Assembly: GCA_965276785.1 (NCBI GenBank)
Contig: OZ255629.1
Span: forward strand, 1,798,001-1,862,000
DNA length: 64,000 bases
Source of the DNA: LMUY01 sp965276785
GTDB taxonomy: Bacteria; Pseudomonadota; Alphaproteobacteria; Acetobacterales; Acetobacteraceae
Direction: 5' to 3'
Made by a program: the position numbers and the translations under genes. The first letter of the stretch is position 1. Each line of letters opens with the position of its first letter. Below are positions 35,594-43,200 of this stretch, one piece after another. The notes below the pieces were generated by a model. It was not told the origin of the DNA, did not search any database, and saw only the letters and a program-made list of their open reading frames with translations.

Positions 35594-36700
35594 TCAGCTC
35601 ATGGCGCCGCGCGCCGCCACCGGCCACACGCATTCCACGCGCCCGCTGCGCACACCGACGTACCAGTCATAGCGGTCAACCGTCGGGTCGCAGTGCCCCG
35701 GCACAAGCAGCAGCTTTTCGCCCAACCTCGGCCGAGCGCCTGGCTCGCAACGCAGCTTGCCGTGCTCGTCGGAGGCACCGACATACTCGACGCCGGGCCG
35801 CTGCCAAGCCAGCGGCATGCCGCTATCCACCGCCAGCGCCTTCAGCCCGGCGTCGACCACCGCAATATCGCTTTGGGCGACGCTCATCACGGTGGCGAGC
35901 ACGAACAGCGCTTGCGAGAAGCCAGGCGCGGCAGCATTGCGGCCGTAGTCGGCGTCCATGAAGCAGTAGGAGCCGCACTGCACTTCCGTGTAGACGCCGC
36001 TGGCGACTTCGAGCGGAAACGTGCCGGTGCCGGCGCCGCCAACGATCGGGCACTCGAGCCCGCGCTGCCGCAATCGCTCGACGGTGCGCCGGGTGGCTTC
36101 GGCGCCCTGTCCAATCGCTGCCTCCCGCGCTTGCGGGGTTCGCATGTGCTGGGCCGTGCCGTGATAGGCCTGCAGGCCGCCGAAGCGCAGATGCGCCGAC
36201 GCGGCAATCCGCTCCGCCAGTGCCACGGCCGCCGGGCCAGGAGATACGCCGCACCGGCCCATGCCGACGTCGATCTCGACCAAAGCGGATAGGCGCACCC
36301 TCGCCGCGTCTGCCGCGCGCTCAAGCCAAATCACCTGCTGAGGATCGTCCACGCAGACGGCGATGCGGCATAGCCGATGCAACGCCGCCAGCCGCGCGAG
36401 CTTGCCGGCGCCCACCACCTGGTTTGTCACCATGATGTCTGGCACCCCGCCCCAGGCCAGCACCTCGGCCTCGCCCACCTTCTGCACGCACTGGCCCACT
36501 GCCCCGCGAGCCATCTGCCAGTGGGCAATGACGGGCGATTTGTGGGTCTTGGCATGCGCTCGAAGCCCGACCCCGGTGCCAGCCAGTAGCGCGGCCATGC
36601 GGTCGAGGTTGGCCTCGAACGTGTCGAGATCGAGGATCAGGGCCGGGGTGTCGACCTCGTCCAGCGCCATACCCGGCAGGGCCGGCGGGTTCTGCGTCAC
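35594..36700 (-). CDS. PLP enzyme of the D-threonine / 3-hydroxy-D-aspartate aldolase (DSD1) family
   Basis: A 368-residue fold-type III PLP enzyme (alanine racemase fold plus C-terminal beta domain). The cofactor lysine is expected at Lys51 in RAHAKTHK. The metal site at the C terminus, PGHCDPT with His336 and Cys337, matches the DSD1 family, which binds Zn or Mn. Family members include D-threonine aldolase, D-serine dehydratase and 3-hydroxy-D-aspartate aldolase; motifs do not separate them. The start is GTG at 36700. It lies 66 bases before rutA and 4 bases after the PagL-like gene on the same strand, so an operon is likely. Confidence 0.85.
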   Translation of the reverse strand: MTQNPPALPGMALDEVDTPALILDLDTFEANLDRMAALLAGTGVGLRAHAKTHKSPVIAHWQMARGAVGQCVQKVGEAEVLAWGGVPDIMVTNQVVGAGKLARLAALHRLCRIAVCVDDPQQVIWLERAADAARVRLSALVEIDVGMGRCGVSPGPAAVALAERIAASAHLRFGGLQAYHGTAQHMRTPQAREAAIGQGAEATRRTVERLRQRGLECPIVGGAGTGTFPLEVASGVYTEVQCGSYCFMDADYGRNAAAPGFSQALFVLATVMSVAQSDIAVVDAGLKALAVDSGMPLAWQRPGVEYVGASDEHGKLRCEPGARPRLGEKLLLVPGHCDPTVDRYDWYVGVRSGRVECVWPVAARGAMS

Positions 36701-36704
36701 GGCG

Positions 36705-37232
36705 TCATCGGCCCGAGATCAACAGCGAAAGCGGAATTTGATAGGAGATCACGGCCGCTTCGGTGCCGGGATTGTGCCGGGTGATCCCGGCGTTGGACGT
36801 GTGGCTGAAGGCGGCAACCAAGCGGCTGCCATTGTCGAACACATACCCCCCCTCGAAGGTGGAGCGAAACTCGACCACCGAGCCCAGATTTTTGCCGTTG
36901 CCTTGGCCGTAGGCTCCCACGCCCTCGCTTGGCGAGAGCACCCAATGGCGGCCGATTGGGATGTCCAACCAAATGCCGCCGCCGCCCCAGATCGACTGGC
37001 GCGACGTGGTTTCGATGCCGGCCCAGGGCTTCACCTGCAGGTACTGCTGCAAAACCGGCAATAGCGAGAGGTTGGAGCGGTAATCCAGCCGGACGTCTGC
37101 CGCTGCGCGGGCTTGCTGATTGAGCACGTCCGTTCCGCCGACGCCGAAACTCAGCAAGCCCGGATCCGCGCTCGCCTGGTGCGCTGCCACGCAAAATAGG
37201 GTGGCGGCGCAGACAACATGGGCCTTTGGCAA
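36705..37232 (-). CDS. PagL-like lipid A 3-O-deacylase (acyloxyacyl hydrolase)
   Basis: A 175-residue protein with a signal peptide (cleavage after ASA, about residue 22) and a beta-barrel-like remainder. Near the C terminus is FSHTSNAGITRHNPG, with His144, Ser146 and Glu158, the same spacing as the catalytic His-Ser-Glu triad of Pseudomonas PagL. PagL removes the 3-position acyl chain from lipid A in the outer membrane, which lowers immune recognition and changes membrane packing. The TTG start at 37232 follows AAAGGA and is the only start giving a complete signal peptide. Assignment is by motif, so the substrate is inferred. Confidence 0.8.
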   Translation of the reverse strand: MPKAHVVCAATLFCVAAHQASADPGLLSFGVGGTDVLNQQARAAADVRLDYRSNLSLLPVLQQYLQVKPWAGIETTSRQSIWGGGGIWLDIPIGRHWVLSPSEGVGAYGQGNGKNLGSVVEFRSTFEGGYVFDNGSRLVAAFSHTSNAGITRHNPGTEAAVISYQIPLSLLISGR

Positions 37233-37292
37233 GCGGGGGATTCCTTTGCGCGACGGCCGGCAATCTCGCGCAACCGCGCCAAGCGGGCAAGT

Positions 37293-37931
37293 TCACACGC
37301 TCTGCTTGATTTTCTTGTGTTCGTCCGCGGCTCGCCAGAGATACCAAGCTGCAACCGATCGATGCGGTGCCCAGGCGGCGCCGATCTCCGCCAAGGCTTT
37401 CGGCCGCGGCTGCGCCTCCAGCCGCTGCAGCCGGCGCCATCCCTCGCGAACCCCAAAATCGTCGACGGGCAGCACGTCAAGCCGTCCCAGCGTGAAGATC
37501 AGCAGCATCTCTACGGTCCAGCGACCCACGCCGCGGATGCTGGTCAGGCGCTCGATCAGCTCCGCGTCATCCACGCAGGCGGCGGCTGCGGCGGTCGGCA
37601 CGGTGCCGTCCAGCGCACGGGCGGCAATGTCGCGGATGGCGGCCACTTTGCTGCCGGAAAGGCCGCAGCCGCGCAAACTGGCCGGCTCGGCAGCGAGCAC
37701 ATCTGCCGGCGGCGGAAACGCGGCGGCTGGGAACAGCGCGACCAAGCGGCCGAGGATCAACTCCGCCGCCCGGCCATGCAATTGCTGGTGACAAATCGCC
37801 CGTACCAGCGCCTCGTACGGTTCGCGCGGCACGACGGTGAGCCCGCACGGGCCGATCCGTTCGATCAGTGCAGCAAAGGCCGGGTCGCTGGCGGCCAGGC
37901 GGAGCGTGGCCAGGCGGAGCGTCTCTCTCAT
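37293..37931 (-). CDS. AlkA-type DNA-3-methyladenine glycosylase
   Basis: A 212-residue HhH-GPD glycosylase, the shorter form lacking the AlkA N-terminal domain. It removes alkylated purines in base excision repair. The helix-hairpin-helix is LTSIRGVGRWTVEM (129-142), followed by the catalytic aspartate region VLPVDDFGVREG (Asp157/Asp158). EPYEALVRAICHQQLHGRAAELI is the typical N-terminal helix pair. The ATG at 37931 gives MRETLRLATLRLAASDPAFAAL; the frame is open further upstream but without family similarity. Located 60 bases before the PagL-like gene. Confidence 0.92.
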   Translation of the reverse strand: MRETLRLATLRLAASDPAFAALIERIGPCGLTVVPREPYEALVRAICHQQLHGRAAELILGRLVALFPAAAFPPPADVLAAEPASLRGCGLSGSKVAAIRDIAARALDGTVPTAAAAACVDDAELIERLTSIRGVGRWTVEMLLIFTLGRLDVLPVDDFGVREGWRRLQRLEAQPRPKALAEIGAAWAPHRSVAAWYLWRAADEHKKIKQSV

Positions 37932-38050
37932 GATTGAAGTTCCCTGCGCCCGGACGGGCTTGACCATGGTAGCCCTGGAAGCGGATGGTGATCTCAACAC
38001 GAGGTGGGGCGATGGTATGGCCCCGGCCCGCACAACGCGCTGGACAAACA

Positions 38051-38272
38051 ATGAGACGCGTGGAGCAATGGAGTGCCGCGGAGGACGAGCAAGCGGGTGC
38101 CAATCGGCAAACCTCGAGCTTGGCTGCGCTCGCGGTGGTCCTTGCCATTGTCATTGTGAGCCTGTTTCTCGTGCGGGAATTGCGGTCGCAAGGAGCCGTG
38201 GACGACTGCATGATGTCCGGCCGGAGCAATTGCGCCCTGATCCAGGACTCGCTGGAGCATGATCGCTTCTGA
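38051..38272 (+). CDS. small single-pass membrane protein, function unknown
   Basis: A 73-residue protein with a polar N terminus, one transmembrane helix (about 23-41, LAALAVVLAIVIVSLFLV) followed by VREL, and a 30-residue C-terminal tail. The tail carries two cysteines (Cys53, Cys61) in DDCMMSGRSNCALI, which could form a disulfide if it lies in the periplasm. No family was recognised, although similar small proteins are plausible in related species. The ATG at 38051 places the helix centrally; a longer frame from 37985 is less likely. Confidence 0.65.
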   Translation: MRRVEQWSAAEDEQAGANRQTSSLAALAVVLAIVIVSLFLVRELRSQGAVDDCMMSGRSNCALIQDSLEHDRF

Positions 38273-38660
38273 CAGGCGACGTGCTCCTACTCTAACTCTT
38301 TGTCTGAGAAACTGATTAACGCTTTAGGTTGCTGCAACCCGGAGCGATCACGCTGCTAGCGGGTCATTGAGGTCTGCGCGATCCTGCAGAGACGAAGTCT
38401 AGCAGGGCGGTGCGGTCCTTTTCAGGCTTGACAGCGCCGGCCTCACGATCCCGGGTTTGATCAGGGTCGATCGAGGCTCCGCAACCAGGGTCGTCCGCAA
38501 CGCCAGTACGAATGCATCCATCCCGCCCGCAGCGGCGACCGGGCCGCCGATTGGCAATCGACCGCAACAGGTTTACATCCCGCCGCAACAGGAACGGCTC
38601 AAACTGGCCGACGGAGGCACGCTTGCTGCCACTTACGTTCGCTGCGGCCGGTTGGCCGTG
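38273..38660. other. 388-base gap upstream of the RodZ-like gene
   Basis: No protein or RNA gene was recognised. It contains a short perfect palindrome GGTTGC-T-GCAACC at 38327-38339, which could be an operator or a small hairpin, and a TTGACA at 38428-38433, without a clear -10 match 17 bases on. The gap probably holds the promoter of the rodZ-like/ispG unit. The rodZ-like reading frame stays open upstream to about 38457, but those codons look non-coding. Confidence 0.5.
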
Positions 38661-39620
38661 ATGTCTTTTGTCGATCCAGAGCGGGTTGGGCCTACCGGCG
38701 GAGCGGCACGCGTCGGGATCGAGTTCCGCCACGCGCGCGAACGATTGGGCTGGGCGCTGCCCGATGTGGCCGCCTCTTTACGCATTCGCCCGCCCTATCT
38801 TGAAGCCATTGAAGAGGGACGCCTGTCCGACCTGCCGGGCAACGCTTACGCCATGGGCTTCGTGCGCACCTACGCGACGGTGCTGGGCCTCGACCCCGAC
38901 GAGATGGCCCGGCGGTTGCGCGCCGAGGCGCAGGATGTCACCCGCAAAGTCGAGCTGACCTTCCCGGCGCCCGTGCCGCAGCGAGGCGTGCCGGCCGGTG
39001 CCGTCGTGCTGCTAGGCCTGTTGATCGCTGGGGGGGCCTATGTCGGGTGGTTTCGCTACTCCGGGGGCAGCGAGCCGCGCCCGGCTCAGGTTTCCGCGCC
39101 GCCGCCAGACCGATTGGCAGCCCTTGCGGCGCCCGGGCCCGCTCCGTCGCCCCAAGTCGCGTCCATCCTGCCGCAACCGCAGCCGGGCAGCGCCCCCGCT
39201 GTGCCGCCGCCCGCGCCGCCCACGCCCACGCCGGTCCCCGTGCCCGTTCCCGTGGCAATTGCCCCGCCGGCGCCGCTACCGCCGCCTCCTGCGGTAATCA
39301 CGCGGCTCGTGTTGCGGGCAAAGTCGGGCGGTTGGGTGCAGGTGCGGGAGCGACAAGGGCAGGTGCTGCTGAACCGGGTGATGCGCGCGGGCGAGACCTG
39401 GCCGGTGCCGATGAAGCCGCAGCTGCTGCTGACCACCGGCAACGCCGGCGCCATGGAACTGCTGGTGGATGGGGTGGCCGCTCCGCCGATCGGCCCAGCG
39501 GGCGCAATGCGGCGCGACGTGCCGCTGGACCCAGACATCGTAAAGGCGGGCAAGGCCAACGCCGCTGCACCCATCACGCCTCAAGAAACGCCCTTGGCGC
39601 ATCGGAGCCCATTCGGATGA
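38661..39620 (+). CDS. RodZ-like cytoskeletal protein (HTH, membrane anchor, DUF4115)
   Basis: A 319-residue type II membrane protein. An N-terminal HTH_25 domain (about 17-85; FRHARERLGWALPDVAASLRI and PYLEAIEEGRL) precedes one membrane helix (about 111-131), a long Pro/Ala-rich periplasmic spacer (about 136-220) and a C-terminal DUF4115 domain (LVLRAKSGGWVQVRERQGQVLLNRVMRAGETW). RodZ links MreB filaments to the wall-synthesis machine in rod-shaped cells. The stop overlaps the ispG ATG (ATGA at 39617-39620); rodZ next to ispG is a widespread arrangement. The start is ATG at 38661, preceded directly by an in-frame GTG. Confidence 0.9.
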   Translation: MSFVDPERVGPTGGAARVGIEFRHARERLGWALPDVAASLRIRPPYLEAIEEGRLSDLPGNAYAMGFVRTYATVLGLDPDEMARRLRAEAQDVTRKVELTFPAPVPQRGVPAGAVVLLGLLIAGGAYVGWFRYSGGSEPRPAQVSAPPPDRLAALAAPGPAPSPQVASILPQPQPGSAPAVPPPAPPTPTPVPVPVPVAIAPPAPLPPPPAVITRLVLRAKSGGWVQVRERQGQVLLNRVMRAGETWPVPMKPQLLLTTGNAGAMELLVDGVAAPPIGPAGAMRRDVPLDPDIVKAGKANAAAPITPQETPLAHRSPFG

Positions 39621-40735
39621 ACTATCGCCCCTACCAGAAGATCGACCGCCGCAAGTCGCGCACCATCCACGTCGGCGCCGTGCCGATAGGGGGGGATTCG
39701 CCGGTCACCGTGCAAACCATGACCAATACACTCACCACCGACGTCGCGGCGACGGTCGCGCAAATCCATCGGGCGCAGAAGGCGGGGGTGGACATCGTAC
39801 GCGTCTCCTGCCCCGACCAGGAGAGCGCGCTGGCGCTCAAGCACATCGTGCCTCAGGTGGACGTGCCGGTGGTGGCCGACATCCATTTTCACTACAAGCG
39901 GGCGATCGAGGCGGCGCAGAGCGGCGCGGCCTGCCTGCGGATCAACCCCGGCAACATCGGCAGCGCCGAGCGGGTGCGCGAGGTGATCCGCGCCGCCCGT
40001 GATCACAACTGCTCCATGCGCATCGGCGTGAACGCCGGCAGCCTGGAGCGCCACCTGCTGGAGAAATACGGCGAGCCTAACCCGGAGGCGCTGGTTGAGA
40101 GCGCGCTGGAGCACGCCAAGATCCTGCAGGACAACGATTTCCACGAGTTCAAGATCAGCGTCAAAGCCTCCGACGTGTTCTTGGCGGTCGCTGCCTACCA
40201 GCAATTGGCCGAGGTCTGCGATCACCCGCTGCACATCGGCATCACCGAGGCCGGGTCGAAGCGGGCGGGTACGGTGAAGAGCTCAATCGGCCTCGGTTCG
40301 CTGCTATGGGCCGGCATCGGCGACACGCTGCGGGTTTCGCTCTCGGCCGAGCCGGAGGAGGAAGTGCTGGTCGGCTGGGACATCCTGAAGTCCCTCGGCA
40401 TCCGCCATCGCGGGGTGAAGATCATCTCCTGCCCATCCTGCGCGCGGCAGGGCTTCAACGTCATTCAGACCGTGAGCACGCTGGAAGAGCGGCTGGCGCA
40501 TATCGAGACACCGGTCACGCTCTCCATCATCGGCTGCGTGGTGAACGGCCCCGGCGAGGCGCTGATGACCGATTTGGGCGTGACGGGAGGCGGCGACGGC
40601 AAGCACATGGTCTATGCCGCCGGCAAGCAGCACCATCGCATGGATGGCGCCTCCATGGTGGATCACATTGTCGACCTGGTGGAGGCGAGGGTGGCCGAGC
40701 TGCAGGCGGCCGGCGCGAAGGTCGCCGCCGAGTAG
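39617..40735 (+). CDS. ispG: 4-hydroxy-3-methylbut-2-enyl-diphosphate synthase
   Basis: IspG (GcpE) of the methylerythritol phosphate pathway, an iron-sulfur enzyme that reduces MEcPP to HMBPP for isoprenoid precursors. The 372-residue protein has the TIM-barrel half (VQTMTNTLTTDV, VADIHFHY, LRINPGNIG, GVNAGSLE) and the [4Fe-4S] half with Cys272 and Cys275 in CPSCARQGFNV, Cys307 in GCVVNGPGE, and the Glu that serves as the fourth ligand downstream of Cys307. It is of the short bacterial form without the plant insertion. Its start overlaps the rodZ-like stop. Confidence 0.97.
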   Translation: MNYRPYQKIDRRKSRTIHVGAVPIGGDSPVTVQTMTNTLTTDVAATVAQIHRAQKAGVDIVRVSCPDQESALALKHIVPQVDVPVVADIHFHYKRAIEAAQSGAACLRINPGNIGSAERVREVIRAARDHNCSMRIGVNAGSLERHLLEKYGEPNPEALVESALEHAKILQDNDFHEFKISVKASDVFLAVAAYQQLAEVCDHPLHIGITEAGSKRAGTVKSSIGLGSLLWAGIGDTLRVSLSAEPEEEVLVGWDILKSLGIRHRGVKIISCPSCARQGFNVIQTVSTLEERLAHIETPVTLSIIGCVVNGPGEALMTDLGVTGGGDGKHMVYAAGKQHHRMDGASMVDHIVDLVEARVAELQAAGAKVAAE

Positions 40736-40817
40736 GGGCAAGCACGATGGATCGTGCGCCGGCAGTTCGCCAGCGGAATCCGAGGGGCGGTCAGGCGATC
40801 GGCAGCACCGCGTCCGA

Positions 40818-40889
40818 CCCCCCGAGCATGGCTCCTGGCTCAATCTCGTTAAGGGCTTCTTCTCCAAGATGGCGCGTTCGATGCTCCAT
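40818..40889 (+). mobile_element. IS630-family transposase remnant (C-terminal fragment)
   Basis: A short stretch reads HGSWLN-LVKG-FFSKMAR-SML in one frame, the conserved segment near the C terminus of IS630-type (Tc1/mariner-like) transposases that bears the last catalytic acidic region, usually HGSWLNLVEGFFSKMARS. Here the E is replaced by K, and the match stops at 40889, after which a shifted frame continues with an IRPTH-like piece. No start, no DD motif and no terminal repeats were found, so it is a decayed relic rather than an active element. Confidence 0.7.
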
Positions 40890-40927
40890 CCGCCCGACGC
40901 ATCTCACCCATTACAGGATGCTGTGTA

Positions 40928-42205
40928 CTAGACCGGGTCGAACGCGGCGTATTGGGCCGCGTGGCGGACTTCGAGCGCGAGGTCGATCATGCCTCGCATC
41001 ATGGTTGCTGCGTCATACTCGGCCGTCACTAAGTCCAGCGCAGGTTGCAACTGCTCATCGTATTCTGCCGTGCTGTGATACAGCGCAGCAAGCTGGTCCG
41101 CGAGTTCGCCGCTCTCGGTGTCGATGCCGAAGTAGCTCGGCAGGGCGCTGAAATGCGCCCGCATGGCCGCATTCTCGTTGCTGACGACGCAGCATTTGGT
41201 GGCAAAGCCATGCAGCACGCGCTCATGCGTACCATTGGCGAAGTTCGGCATGGTGTTCAGCAGGAACTGCGTTTGGCTGTAGAGCGTCGGCAGTGTGGCT
41301 GCATCCACGGCCGGGTGAAAACGGGCTTTGCCGCCAAGCCGAGCCGCGTGGTCCCAGCCACGGCCAATGATGTCAACCGGCAGGTCTAGCAGCGCATGCA
41401 CCAAAGCGGTGGAGCGGCAATCACGAACATAGACGTCGACCTCCCGCATCAAGCCAAACAGCACGTCTGGCCGCTGCTCCAAATAGAGGTCGTGGTGATC
41501 GAGGCATTGCAGATAGGTGTCGGTAATGTCGCAAACGCCTTGCTTCAGCACTGCAGCGGATGTGTCCTCCAGCACGGCCCGGAAGCGGGGCGGCAAGCTC
41601 AGCCATCGCGAGCGGTGCAGCGACGGAGCATGCCCGGTTTTGACCAGCACCATGCGATGTGGCCGGCGCGACCAGGCAATGGCGTCCCGTAGCGGGTTGG
41701 CAATGATGCCGATTGGCAGCAAGGCCGATATTTGGCGCGAGCGGATCAAGCGCCGCTGCATGTCCAACCAGTCCCGAAACACGTAACCGTTGGCGACATA
41801 GCGGGACGGAACGTGGTGGTTAGCGGGCATCCAGCACGGCGAGTCGCTCAGCAGAGAGATGAACGGCACTTGGGCTGCATCCCAAAGCGATTGGCCACCT
41901 GGCCGCAGCCGCGCGCCGATGCCAGCCGCGCCCCAGCCGAACAGCACACCGCCATCGAGCGCCTGGCGCAGGTCGTCCGCCCAACTGGCGTGAGCCAAGT
42001 CAATCACTTGGCCGGTGAACCCATATGGTCGCACCAGGTCGAGCAGATCGTTGCTATGGGTGCGAAGAATGCCATTTTCATTTTGGCCGACGCAGGCCAG
42101 GATATGGCGCGGCACCGTCGGCGGCAGCCGCAGACTGTCGAGCCCCGGCGCGGGGAACCGTACGACACCGCGCTGTTTGGCCGCCTTACCCGTCTGCGCT
42201 TGCAT
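40928..42205 (-). CDS. putative glycosyltransferase (GT-B/CgeB-like), unverified
   Basis: A 425-residue protein with no strong family signature. Weak evidence for a GT-B fold is the C-terminal stretch QTQFLLNTMPNFANGTHERVLHGFATKCCVVSNE, which resembles the donor-binding end of Glyco_trans_1_2 (CgeB-like) proteins (a SERVFEALAxG-like pattern); an earlier LHHDLYLEQRPDVLFGLMREVD-like region is shared by such proteins. It starts at an ATG at 42205. It is isolated on the minus strand between an IS630 relic and decayed gene fragments, so it may have been acquired or rearranged. It could equally be a protein of unknown function. Confidence 0.6.
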   Translation of the reverse strand: MQAQTGKAAKQRGVVRFPAPGLDSLRLPPTVPRHILACVGQNENGILRTHSNDLLDLVRPYGFTGQVIDLAHASWADDLRQALDGGVLFGWGAAGIGARLRPGGQSLWDAAQVPFISLLSDSPCWMPANHHVPSRYVANGYVFRDWLDMQRRLIRSRQISALLPIGIIANPLRDAIAWSRRPHRMVLVKTGHAPSLHRSRWLSLPPRFRAVLEDTSAAVLKQGVCDITDTYLQCLDHHDLYLEQRPDVLFGLMREVDVYVRDCRSTALVHALLDLPVDIIGRGWDHAARLGGKARFHPAVDAATLPTLYSQTQFLLNTMPNFANGTHERVLHGFATKCCVVSNENAAMRAHFSALPSYFGIDTESGELADQLAALYHSTAEYDEQLQPALDLVTAEYDAATMMRGMIDLALEVRHAAQYAAFDPV

Positions 42206-42280
42206 CGTGTTCGGAGCCTTTTGCTCGATGATGCGTGCAGACTACAAAGCGGCGGTAAAAATCCAGTTAACGCTTGTCCC

Positions 42281-42605
42281 ATGGTCACAGCCGCTGTGGT
42301 CGTGATCGTGGTGGTCTATTCCGCTCACGATGCCGCTCCGGCCAGCCGGCTCCGGTGCCGAACACGCCTGCAGCAGCCAGCAATAACGGCGGCATTTGCG
42401 ATTCGCGGCCGGGCCGCAGCATTGGCACCGCGGCGACAATCGAGGTGCTGCGGCCGGACGGCTCGCGCCAAGTCTTTGCCATGCAGGACCGCGGCGGATG
42501 GCTGGAAAGCGCCGAGCCGATCCCCGAGTTCCACCGGTTTACCGCTCACGTGCGCGTCGCCGGGAGCCGATATCCCGTGATCTTCGAGGAACATGACCAC
42601 GGGTG
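42281..42605 (+). pseudogene. fragment of a membrane-anchored or periplasmic protein, frame-shifted
   Basis: Two frames carry parts of what may once have been one protein. The first, from an ATG at 42281, reads MVTAAVVVIVVVYSAHDAAPA, a signal or membrane anchor. The second (from about 42340) reads PAPVPNTPAAASNNGG, then IEVLRPDGSRQVFAMQDRGGW and FTAHVRVAGSRYPVIFEEHDHG. A one-base shift near 42345-42360 would join them. The His-rich end EHDHG suggests a metal-linked role, but no family was identified. Coding sense ends abruptly at about 42605, where a minus-strand permease fragment begins. Confidence 0.5.
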
Positions 42606-42778
42606 CATCTCCATAGGATGTTTCCAGTTGGCAACCGCCAGGCTTACCGCCAGCGCGCCGAAAATCAAGTTGAGCCAGAAGGTGTCGTTGAAGCTGAATT
42701 GCGTCACTTGGGTGCGCACGTCCGGGCTCGCCGCCGGAACGAGGCCACGCTCCAAAACATCCCCGCCGCCATGAGGAG
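42606..42778 (-). pseudogene. C-terminal fragment of a permease-like membrane protein
   Basis: The minus strand carries SPDVRTQVTQFSFNDTFWLNLIFGALAVSL and AVANWKHPMEMH, which look like the last transmembrane helix and tail of a permease of the predicted ArsP/DUF318 type. There is no intact upstream gene, no start and no proper stop: the reading runs directly into the antisense of the fragment above. The two fragments are joined tail to tail at His-codon-rich sequence (about 42590-42606), which suggests a deletion or inversion end point. Confidence 0.45.
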
Positions 42779-43200
42779 GGCGTCGCCGGCTTTGGACACA
42801 AAGCCGTCCGTCAGGCCTCCAGGGCGCAATGCGCCGCGTCATTGCGCCGGCATGACGAACTTGACTTGCACCGGCTTGCCCTGCGCGGTCTGGGCCAGCA
42901 CCGCGTTAGCCGGCCCGTGGCGGGCGCAGCGGTTCGCCGGTGACGCTGTTATCGGCCGCCGGCGTGACGGTGATCGGCAGTACCCAGGCTGCTCCAAGGC
43001 ATGTCACGGAACCTTCCTATAGGGCCGGGGGTGTTGGACGTGCTCCGTAGCGGGTGAAGCCTAGAAACGCGAAGCGGAACCGATCTCCGTTTCCAGCGTG
43101 CAAGGGGTCAGGTCCGGGTGGCGTGCTGCATCCGCCACCCTGCTTCGGTCGCGATGCTGAGCTGATTCACGCTCCTAAATTAGTATCGGTCTTTCTTCGG
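42779..43200. other. non-coding or decayed DNA downstream of phaC
   Basis: No intact gene. On the minus strand around 42840-42960 two frames contain protein-like pieces (AAWVLPITVTPAADNSVTGEPL, and AVLAQTAQGKPVQVKFVMPAQ followed by a stop), which may be a third gene remnant interrupted by a frame change. The rest shows nothing recognisable except the hairpin at 43116-43140. Confidence 0.5.
43116..43140 (-). terminator. possible phaC transcription terminator hairpin
   Basis: A perfect 8-base stem GGGTGGCG / CGCCACCC with a 9-base loop lies 60 bases beyond the phaC stop. There is no following run of T on the phaC strand, so it may be a factor-assisted terminator or an mRNA-stabilising hairpin. 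Confidence 0.4.
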
